Shown here in pieces: positions 6,828-12,505 of a DNA stretch of 14,226 nucleotides. Location of the stretch: assembly GCA_018263655.1 (NCBI GenBank), contig JAANWY010000342.1:1-14226 (forward strand), given 5' to 3'. The notes beneath the pieces are model-generated. The model saw only the letters and a list, made by a program, of their open reading frames with translations. It made no database searches and was not told the origin of the DNA. The stretch comes from Anaerolineales bacterium. GTDB lineage: Bacteria > Chloroflexota > Anaerolineae > Epilineales > JAANWY01. The translations under genes were made by a program, and so were the position numbers. How positions within the stretch are numbered: the first letter of the stretch is position 1; the number at the start of each line of letters is the position of its first letter.

Positions 6828-7745
6828 TTAGCGATAAGAGCCATAGTTCAACGGTTCTGCGTAGGCCTCGCCCGGTTGTAGTCCCGCCATCTTCCCCTCA
6901 CCCAGCTTCTCCACGTACTCCACACGTCCTGAAACGCCGTACACCCACTCGTCGAGCCACGCCTCCAGCTTCTCCTGATCGCGCGAAATCCCGTCGTATT
7001 CGAGGTAGAAATCGTTGTCGCGATCGTAGTAGCCCTGGGTGTAAGACGGATGCGCCGAGTACGGCTCGTGCACGACGGCATCCACGATCACGCCTGGGAT
7101 CATCGTCCGGTTGGGATCGGCGCGGATGACGCTCTCGTCGACGATATCTTCGGCCACGATGATGAGGCGATCAGCGGCGAAGGCGGCTTCTTTGCCGACG
7201 CCGACCAACCCCCACATCTGGGCGTTGCCCTGCTCGTCGGCGCGCTGCACGTGGATGATGGACACGTCAGGGTTGAGCGGCGGCACGACGTAGACCTCGT
7301 CGTTTTCGTCGTACGGGCTGCGCAGCGACTTGATGCGGGGATTCGCCACCGGCAGATCGCTGCCGGCATAGCTGCGCAGTGGATAGAACGGCAACTTCGC
7401 CGCGCCGGCCACGAACCGTGACACCATCCCGAAGTGCGAGTACTCCTCGATCTCGATGGGGTTCGGGATGCCCTTCTCGACAGCCCGCCGCAGCGCGTGC
7501 AGCGACCCCACGCCAGGATTGCCGGCCCAACTGAAGACCAGCTTGCGGGCACAGCCGGCCGCCACCATCTGATCGTAGATCAGATCAGGCGTCAGCCGGC
7601 ACAGCTCCAGATTGCGCTTCTGCTGGCGGATGATCTCGTGGCCGGCGGCGAAACAGATCAAATGGGTGAACCCTTCGATGGCGACGCTGTCGCCGTCATG
7701 AACGAACTCGGCGACAGCGTCTTGCATCGTCATCAATTTCGACAT
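6828..7745 (-). CDS. CoA-transferase subunit A (glutaconate type)
   Basis: The 305-residue partner of the B subunit at 5372-6151. It shows the alpha-subunit features of glutaconate-type CoA-transferases: an early EGFTHLICFAAGHEIIR segment (24-40), LTPDLIYDQMVAAGCARKLVFSWAGNPGVGS (51-81), and LPFYPLRSYAGSDLP (118-132). The N-terminal ATG is preceded by AGGAG inside the end of the upstream aminotransferase gene, and the gap between the two genes is four bases, so they are co-transcribed. The A and B genes are normally adjacent. Here 676 bases and an oppositely oriented toxin-antitoxin pair separate them. The C-terminal region (about 200-300), rich in Tyr and Asp, is longer than in the smallest family members. 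Confidence 0.88.
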   Translation of the reverse strand: MSKLMTMQDAVAEFVHDGDSVAIEGFTHLICFAAGHEIIRQQKRNLELCRLTPDLIYDQMVAAGCARKLVFSWAGNPGVGSLHALRRAVEKGIPNPIEIEEYSHFGMVSRFVAGAAKLPFYPLRSYAGSDLPVANPRIKSLRSPYDENDEVYVVPPLNPDVSIIHVQRADEQGNAQMWGLVGVGKEAAFAADRLIIVAEDIVDESVIRADPNRTMIPGVIVDAVVHEPYSAHPSYTQGYYDRDNDFYLEYDGISRDQEKLEAWLDEWVYGVSGRVEYVEKLGEGKMAGLQPGEAYAEPLNYGSYR

Positions 7746-7749
7746 AAAC

Positions 7750-9099
7750 CTATGCTCCTGCAGGAACGAGCACCTCAGCGACAGCCTCGGCGAAGAGGTC
7801 CATGGCTATCTCAACCTCTGCTTGCGAAACGGTGAGCGGCGGCGAGAAGCGGATGCCGCTCTCGCCACAGCCCAGCGTGAGGAGGCCGTGGCGGTACAGA
7901 CGGTCGAGAACTTTGTCGCGCAGATCGGGCGCCGGCTCACGTGTGTGCTTGTCGCGCACGAACTCAACTCCGATCATGAGCCCCAGCCCCCGCACGTCGC
8001 CGATGATGGGTGAATCGAGTGCCAGCTTTTCCAGTTGCTCCATCATCCACGCGCCGCGCTCGGCAGCGTTCGCCATGAGGCAGTCTTCAAGCAACTCGAT
8101 GGTCTCCAATGCCGCCGCACAGGACACCGGGTTGCCACCAAACGTCGTGCTGTGAGCGCCCGTCTCCCAATCCATCATCTCTTCCTTAGCCAGGAAGGCG
8201 CTGATGGGCATGCCGGACGCAAGATCGGAAGAGCGTGTAATGATGTCCGGCACCACACCCCAGTGTTCCGAGGCAAACAGCCGGCCTGTCCGGCCCATAC
8301 CGCTCTGCACTTCGTCAGCGATGAGCAGAATGCCGTGCCGATCACAGAGTTCGCGCAGACGGGGGAGCCAGTCGGGTGGCGGTACGACATACCCGCCCTC
8401 GCCCTGAATTGGCTCTACGATGATGGCCGCGACCTCATCCGGCGGGACGAAGCGGCGAAAGTGCTGTTCCTCCAACACGTCGACGCAGTGCACGTCGCAC
8501 TCGGGATAGGTCAGATTGTAGGCGCAGCGATAGCAGTAGCCGTACGGAATGTGCTCGACGCCTGGCAGCATCGGGGCAAAGCCCCGCTTCTGCGTGACTT
8601 TGCTGGCCGTCAACGTCACGGCCCCCATCGTTCGGCCGTGGAAGGCGCCCTGGAAAGCGATGATGCGCGGCCGGCCCGTGTAGTAGCGCGCCAGCTTGAC
8701 GGCTCCCTCGACGGCTTCGGCCCCAGAGTTTGCGAAAAAGACGCGCCATGGTTCGTTATCGGGGGCTAGGCTCGTCAGTTTCTCAGCCAGCTCGACGTAG
8801 GGCTCATAGTAGAAATCACACGAAATGTGGATGAGTTTCTCGGCTTGTCTCTGGATGGCATCCACGACGCGTGGATGGCAGTGGCCCGTGGTGCACACGG
8901 CGATGCCGGCCGCGAAATCCAGGAACCGGTTACCATCCAGGTCTTCCACTACCGCTCCCCGAGCTCGCTTAACCGCCAGGGGATAGGGTCGGATTAGGGA
9001 CGTTGAGGTATGCGCTTCATCGCGCTCAATCAGCGCCTTCGACTTCGGACTAGGAAGCTCAGTGACAATATGCGGTGCACTGAACTCAGACTTGTTCAT
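7750..9099 (-). CDS. Class III aminotransferase (4-aminobutyrate-type), catalytic Lys absent as sequenced
   Basis: A 449-residue PLP-fold protein resembling 4-aminobutyrate or ornithine aminotransferases and their archaeal racemase relatives. NSGAEAVEGAVKLAR (124-138), AFHGRTMG (152-159), the PLP-nitrogen Asp262 in ADEVQSGMGRTG, and TTFGGNPVSCAAA are all intact. The PLP lysine is expected in the segment between DIIT and LASGMPIS, where relatives read xAKG. Here residues 289-292 are Arg-Ser-Ser-Asp, with Ser291 at the lysine position. The codons there match 15 bases of an Illumina adapter (8222-8236), so I suspect an assembly artefact. If the sequence is real, the protein would lack transaminase activity. 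It also carries the C-x2-C-x8-C-x3-C segment (Cys189, 192, 201, 205). Confidence 0.88.
   Translation of the reverse strand: MNKSEFSAPHIVTELPSPKSKALIERDEAHTSTSLIRPYPLAVKRARGAVVEDLDGNRFLDFAAGIAVCTTGHCHPRVVDAIQRQAEKLIHISCDFYYEPYVELAEKLTSLAPDNEPWRVFFANSGAEAVEGAVKLARYYTGRPRIIAFQGAFHGRTMGAVTLTASKVTQKRGFAPMLPGVEHIPYGYCYRCAYNLTYPECDVHCVDVLEEQHFRRFVPPDEVAAIIVEPIQGEGGYVVPPPDWLPRLRELCDRHGILLIADEVQSGMGRTGRLFASEHWGVVPDIITRSSDLASGMPISAFLAKEEMMDWETGAHSTTFGGNPVSCAAALETIELLEDCLMANAAERGAWMMEQLEKLALDSPIIGDVRGLGLMIGVEFVRDKHTREPAPDLRDKVLDRLYRHGLLTLGCGESGIRFSPPLTVSQAEVEIAMDLFAEAVAEVLVPAGA
8222..8236 (+). other. 15-base exact match to the start of an Illumina adapter
   Basis: AGATCGGAAGAGCGT is the first 15 bases of the standard Illumina read-through adapter, which continues CGTGTAGGG. 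The window instead continues GTAATGATG. The match falls inside the aminotransferase gene exactly over the PLP-lysine codon and leaves the reading frame and spacing intact. A length-preserving replacement would fit polishing or consensus calling with untrimmed read ends. Confidence 0.75.
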
Positions 9100-9135
9100 A
9101 CTCTTGCACCCTTCTTCTTTGAAGCGATGTGATAA

Positions 9136-9168
9136 AGACCCTTAAGGTCTCGGAAACCCTAAGGGTCT
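9136..9168. repeat. Hairpin after the aldehyde dehydrogenase gene
   Basis: AGACCCTTA (9136-9144) pairs with TAAGGGTCT (9160-9168), and CCTTAAGG (9140-9147) is an inner palindrome. It lies in the 78-bp gap between the aldehyde dehydrogenase stop and the downstream aminotransferase start. On the minus strand it is followed by only TTA, so it would be a weak terminator at best. It may adjust the relative levels of the two genes or stabilise a processed mRNA end. Confidence 0.55.
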
Positions 9169-9177
9169 ACTTAGCGA

Positions 9178-10749
9178 TTATTCAACGACGGTGCGACTCT
9201 GCTCGCGCACGTAAGCCTGCAGCGTGTAGAGGCCGCCGATGTTCTTGCCCGTGGAACCGCTGGCTTTCCAGCCGCCGAAGGGCTGCACGCCTGGCCAAGC
9301 GCCCGTTGTGGCGCCGGCTTCACGGTTCACGTAGACGACGCCGGCCTCGATCTTGTCGAAGAACGCCTCGATCTCAGCATCGTCCTCGCTGTAGAGTCCG
9401 CCCGTCAGACCATACTTGACGTCGTTGGCCTTCTCCAGGGCTTCCTGCAGCGAGTCGACCTCAGCTACGTAGAGGATCGGGACGAAGAGCTCCTCCCGCA
9501 CGAGTTCGTGATCCTCAGAGACATCTTCGAAGATCGTCGGTTCGACGTAGTAGCCCTTGGCCATCTCGCCGTCGGTCACTACGTTGCCGCCGGCGATGAC
9601 CTTGCCATCTTGCTTAGCTTTCGCGGCGAAGTTCTGAAAGTCCTGGAAGGCTTTCGCGTGAACCAGCGGTCCCAGGAAGACGTCGCGGTCCAGCGGGTTA
9701 CCAATCTTGATGTCCTTGGTTTTCGCAACGAGCTTCTCCAGAAACTCGTCCTTGACGCGCCCGTCAACATAGACGCGGGAGCAGGCCGAGCACTTCTGGC
9801 CCCCCATGCCGAAAGCCGAACGCATCACGCCGGTGGCCGCTTTGTCCAGGTCGGCCTTGGCCGTGACAATGGCCGCGTTCTTGCCACCCATCTCGACAAC
9901 GGTGGGCTTGGGATACTCCGTGCTGAAGTTCTGGTAAACCTGGTTGAAACCGACAGCGTATGAGCCGGTGAAGGTGATGCCGTCGACATCTTCGTTTTCG
10001 ACCAACTCGCGGCCGACGGTGCTGCCAGGGCCGGCGACGAGGTTGATGACGCCGCCCGGTACGCCGGCCTCGACCAGCGTCTCGTACAGCTTGAGGCCCG
10101 TCCAGGGCGTGTCGCTGGACGGCTTCAGCACGACGGTGTTGCCCGTCACCAACGCCGCACCGACGGGGCCGGCGGCCAGCGCCATCGGGAAGTTGAAGGG
10201 CACGATGACGGCCCACACGCCGTGGGGCCGCAACACGTTCATGTTGCGATCCTTGGGCGACAGTTGACCCATGGCATGCTCGTAACCATCGTTCTCCCGC
10301 ATCTGATGCGTGTAGTAGCGAATCAAGTCGGCCGATTCCTCCACGTCGCCTAGCGCCTCGACGCGGCTCTTGCCCATCTCGTAAGTCAGCAGTGCCGAAA
10401 GCTCATAGCGGTTCTCGCTCATGAGGTCGGCGGCGCGATCCAGGATTTCGCAGCGTTCCTGCCACGGGGTATTGCGCCATTCTTCTCGGGCTGCCCTGGC
10501 AGCCGCGATGGCATCGGCCGTATCCTGCCGCGATCCTTTCTGGAAGTGCCCCAGCACCACGTCGGTGTTGATGGGGCTCACGTCGGCGAACGTCTCCGCT
10601 GACTCTCGAGCCTCACCGCCGATGTAGATCGGCCATGTCTGGCCAAATTGCTCTTCAACCTGTTCAATTGCTTCATCAAAGGCTGCGTGCAACTGCTCGT
10701 TGTCCGCAGACATTGTCGCATACGTAACTTTGAAGCCTTCTTTTGCCAC
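9178..10749 (-). CDS. NAD(P)-dependent aldehyde dehydrogenase, pyrroline-5-carboxylate dehydrogenase-like
   Basis: This 523-residue cytosolic enzyme oxidises an aldehyde to its carboxylate. The catalytic cysteine is Cys320 in GGQKCSACSR, the general base is Glu286 in VEMGGKN, and the cofactor-side motifs are PFNFP (184-188) and FTGS (260-263). GQKCSACSR and the long N-terminus are typical of the RocA/PruA group, which oxidises glutamate semialdehyde, but the C-terminus (FGGWKASGSTGKNIGG) suggests a related group of uncertain substrate. In this cluster the likely substrate is the semialdehyde made by one of the aminotransferases. The start is GTG with AAGGAG (10756-10761) six bases before it. 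The leader contains a 25-bp inverted repeat at 10809-10883. Confidence 0.92.
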   Translation of the reverse strand: MAKEGFKVTYATMSADNEQLHAAFDEAIEQVEEQFGQTWPIYIGGEARESAETFADVSPINTDVVLGHFQKGSRQDTADAIAAARAAREEWRNTPWQERCEILDRAADLMSENRYELSALLTYEMGKSRVEALGDVEESADLIRYYTHQMRENDGYEHAMGQLSPKDRNMNVLRPHGVWAVIVPFNFPMALAAGPVGAALVTGNTVVLKPSSDTPWTGLKLYETLVEAGVPGGVINLVAGPGSTVGRELVENEDVDGITFTGSYAVGFNQVYQNFSTEYPKPTVVEMGGKNAAIVTAKADLDKAATGVMRSAFGMGGQKCSACSRVYVDGRVKDEFLEKLVAKTKDIKIGNPLDRDVFLGPLVHAKAFQDFQNFAAKAKQDGKVIAGGNVVTDGEMAKGYYVEPTIFEDVSEDHELVREELFVPILYVAEVDSLQEALEKANDVKYGLTGGLYSEDDAEIEAFFDKIEAGVVYVNREAGATTGAWPGVQPFGGWKASGSTGKNIGGLYTLQAYVREQSRTVVE

Positions 10750-10808
10750 GATTATCTCCTTTCAAACTCTGTTGACTCCGACTACGATATCGTGCTTACA
10801 CCGTCACC

Positions 10809-10883
10809 GTGAAACGTGAAACGTAAAACGTGATAAGCCTCTGTTCATCAACCAGGCTTCACGTTTTACGTTTCACGTTTCAC
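10809..10883. repeat. 25-bp perfect inverted repeat made of GTGAAAC units
   Basis: The bases 10809-10833 are the exact reverse complement of 10859-10883. Each arm is built of near-identical 7-base steps (GTGAAAC, GTGAAAC, GTAAAAC, GTGA). A shorter AAGCCT/AGGCTT pair (10835-10840 and 10854-10859) lies inside. It occupies the 168-bp gap between the zinc-ribbon gene and the aldehyde dehydrogenase gene. It could cut read-through from iclR into the catabolic genes. I recall similar ACGTTTCACG repeats from other bacterial genomes, so it is probably a dispersed repeat. Confidence 0.85.
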
Positions 10884-10917
10884 TTTGCGCATCACACGGA
10901 TGCCGGCCTCGTTGCTA

Positions 10918-11142
10918 TCAGGTGCACGGCACCAGCCGGTAGGTGAACCCGCAGTTGGGACAGCGGACGCCTCCTTCCGGCAACTCCTCCAGCTCCGCTT
11001 TTTCGCATTTCGGGCACGGTACGCCGGCTTCCAGGTCAAGCTGGGCGATAACGGGATCGACGGGCGTCTCTGTCGAGGCGCCATCGGCCCGCTGCTTGGC
11101 CTGCCACTCGCCGGCCGGCACCCTCCACCACGGCGTCGTCAT
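10918..11142 (-). CDS. Small zinc-ribbon protein coupled to the IclR regulator
   Basis: A 74-residue protein of unknown role. The C-terminal half holds two CxxC pairs, CPKC and CPNC, 13 residues apart, followed by GFTYRLV, which is the look of a single zinc ribbon. The N-terminal half (about 1-40) is Trp- and Ala-rich without a recognisable fold. The start ATG overlaps the iclR stop by four bases (ATGA), so it is probably translated from the same mRNA. No ribosome site of note precedes it. Zinc ribbons of this kind can mediate protein or nucleic-acid contacts. A link to regulation of the operon is only a guess from position. Confidence 0.72.
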   Translation of the reverse strand: MTTPWWRVPAGEWQAKQRADGASTETPVDPVIAQLDLEAGVPCPKCEKAELEELPEGGVRCPNCGFTYRLVPCT

Positions 11143-11912
11143 CGCACTCTGTACCCGATCTTTCTCGATATCTCGTCTGCCGTCGCTATCAGTCGTGGCG
11201 CCAGCTCATTCTCCAGCTCAGCCAGGGATATAATCGAGGCATGCACCGCCATGTTGATGGCAGCGACGACATCGCCGCGCTGTGATCGAACGGGAGCCGC
11301 CACTGACGAGAGCCCGTACGCCAGTTCCTCGTTATTGATAGCAAACCCCCGTTCACGAATTCTCCGGAGTTCTAGCACCAAGGCTTCTTTATCCGTGATG
11401 GTGTTCGGTCCGCGCGGCGCCAGGTGAATTCCCTCAAGTCTCGCTTCCAGTGTCTCGGGCGGCAGGTGGGCCAGCAGCACCTTGCCCATAGAGGTGCAGT
11501 ACGCCGGCAACCGCGATCCCACGTGCAGATCCAGATCCACGATACGTTTCGTCCGCACCCGCTCGATGTAGATAATCTCCGTGTCGTCCAGGATGGACAT
11601 ATTGACCGTGTGTCCAAACTCGGTGGCCAGATCCTCCAGATACGGGAAGGCGATCTGGCGCAGCTCCAGCCCGCCCAGGGCCGTGACACCCAGATCCACG
11701 ACGCGGATACCCAGGCGATATTTCTTCGTGTCCTCGTCCTGTTCGAGGTAGCCGAGAGTCTTGAGCGTGTGCAAGTAGCGATGCACCGTGCTCTTATTGA
11801 GATCCAGCTTGGTTGCCAGTTCGGTGACCCCTTGCAGCGGTTCACCTTCCGAGAAGGAGGACAGAATGGCCATGCCACGCACCAGCGAAGTAGAGAGGTT
11901 TCTATCGTTCAT
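11139..11912 (-). CDS. IclR-family transcriptional regulator
   Basis: A 257-residue DNA-binding regulator. The N-terminal winged helix-turn-helix spans about residues 8-70 (LVRGMAILSSFSEGEPLQGVTELATKLDLNKSTVHRYLHTL lies in this part), and the IclR effector domain covers about 75-255, with the family segment YCTSMGKVLLAHLP near 138-151. The protein is close to PcaR-like members that control aromatic or amino-acid catabolism. It lies at the head of the catabolic cluster, so it likely controls that cluster in response to a pathway metabolite. A strong promoter (11960-11988) and a palindrome (11919-11939) precede it. The ATG has no clear ribosome site. Repressor or activator role is not decidable from sequence. 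Confidence 0.93.
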   Translation of the reverse strand: MNDRNLSTSLVRGMAILSSFSEGEPLQGVTELATKLDLNKSTVHRYLHTLKTLGYLEQDEDTKKYRLGIRVVDLGVTALGGLELRQIAFPYLEDLATEFGHTVNMSILDDTEIIYIERVRTKRIVDLDLHVGSRLPAYCTSMGKVLLAHLPPETLEARLEGIHLAPRGPNTITDKEALVLELRRIRERGFAINNEELAYGLSSVAAPVRSQRGDVVAAINMAVHASIISLAELENELAPRLIATADEISRKIGYRVR

Positions 11913-11918
11913 AGCACA

Positions 11919-11939
11919 ATGTTCGTATTACTCGAACAT
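11919..11939. promoter_or_regulatory. Palindromic operator in the iclR leader
   Basis: ATGTTCG, seven bases, CGAACAT forms a perfect 7-bp inverted repeat, just six bases upstream of the iclR start codon and downstream of the promoter. GTTCG half-sites of this kind resemble those bound by PcaR/PcaU-type IclR proteins, for which I recall GTTCGATAATCGCAC. Autoregulation is therefore likely. The contact is an inference. Confidence 0.6.
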
Positions 11940-11959
11940 CAATCCGAATAATCAAACAC

Positions 11960-11988
11960 AGTATAGCAAACGAATTGGTATTTGTCAA
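11960..11988 (-). promoter_or_regulatory. Near-perfect sigma70 promoter of the iclR-led operon
   Basis: On the minus strand a perfect TTGACA (11983-11988) and TATACT (11960-11965) are 17 bases apart. Transcription would start near 11953, giving a leader of about 40 bases that contains the 11919-11939 palindrome. This is the best promoter for the iclR cluster, and no second strong promoter was seen before the aldehyde dehydrogenase gene. Confidence 0.85.
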
Positions 11989-12054
11989 CCGGTTTTGCCT
12001 GGAGTTTACTCATAACTCGGATGTCAAGTCGTTTCACGTGTGAGCTGCGCGTAT

Positions 12055-12094
12055 CTCGAACCCTTCGACAGGCTCAGGACGTCGCAAGTTCGAG
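12055..12094. repeat. Dispersed repeat copy with CTCGAAC/GTTCGAG ends
   Basis: CCCTTCGACAGGCTCAGGAC at 12061-12080, continued by GTCGC, matches the arms of the repeat at the left end of the window (7-32 and 86-105). It is enclosed by CTCGAAC (12055-12061) and GTTCGAG (12088-12094), a 7-bp inverted repeat. Only one arm of the repeat is present here. Confidence 0.65.
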
Positions 12095-12242
12095 CGTCCA
12101 GGAGGCTGAAACTTGTTTCAGGTCCTAGGGGTTCGGCCTTGCCTCTAGGCGCCACAGCCGCTGAGACAAAGGACTTAGATGTGGGGACGACACTTACGCG
12201 TATACCAAATACGGGGACTGTCGGTGTCTTCTCAATAAGCCT

Positions 12243-12327
12243 TGATCATCGTTTCGGCCATTGGCTTCCGCCTGCTCCCGCTGGATTTGGCAATCCAAGC
12301 CGAGCTAAGTGGCCCAAACGATGATCA
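12243..12327. repeat. 85-bp imperfect inverted repeat
   Basis: TGATCATCGTTTCGGCCA (12243-12260) pairs with TGGCCCAAACGATGATCA (12310-12327) at 17 of 18 positions. Inside, GGATT and AATCC form a further small stem. It could be a MITE-like element or, read as RNA, a long structured hairpin. No coding frame fits it, and it has no second copy in this window. Confidence 0.6.
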
Positions 12328-12351
12328 TACCCTCTCAATACATGGGGAACA

Positions 12352-12401
12352 TGTAGGACGATTTGGTAAATCGTCGGGTCGAAATACCATTTCGACCTAC
12401 A
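12352..12401. repeat. Paired-hairpin REP-like repeat
   Basis: Two 8-bp hairpins with 3-base loops stand side by side: GACGATTT-GGT-AAATCGTC (12357-12375) and GTCGAAAT-ACC-ATTTCGAC (12378-12396). The block is closed by TGTAG (12352-12356) and CTACA (12397-12401), so the whole 50 bp could fold as a three-way junction. It resembles the two-hairpin layout of bacterial REP or BIME sequences. Only one copy is in the window. Confidence 0.7.
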
Positions 12402-12505
12402 TAGCCCCGAAATACTGAGATGATACGGGGACTGTCGTCCCCTTTGAGCGAGAAACCTACGCCATGGGCCGCCGCTACCGACAGATCTCGGCCACACCCA
12501 ATTTA

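Larger units (their letters stand above)
11989..12505. other. Repeat-rich intergenic region without genes
   Basis: The gap between the iclR promoter and the surface-protein stop has no credible coding frame. From left to right it holds a dispersed repeat (12055-12094), a small CTGAAAC-TT-GTTTCAG hairpin (12106-12121), a TACGGGGACTGTCG direct repeat (12210-12223 and 12424-12437), an 85-bp inverted repeat (12243-12327) and a double hairpin (12352-12401). The second direct repeat also forms GGGGAC/GTCCCC (12427-12432 and 12437-12442). No terminator with a T-run was found for the surface-protein gene. Confidence 0.7.

Noticed and set aside
8035..8769. Plus-strand open frame of 244 codons
   Set aside because: Fully antisense to the class III aminotransferase gene, with no supporting start signal or recognisable domain.
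10866..11084. 72-codon minus-strand frame overlapping the zinc-ribbon gene
   Set aside because: A different frame of the same region. The zinc-ribbon frame has CxxC pairs and a start overlapping iclR by ATGA, which this frame lacks.
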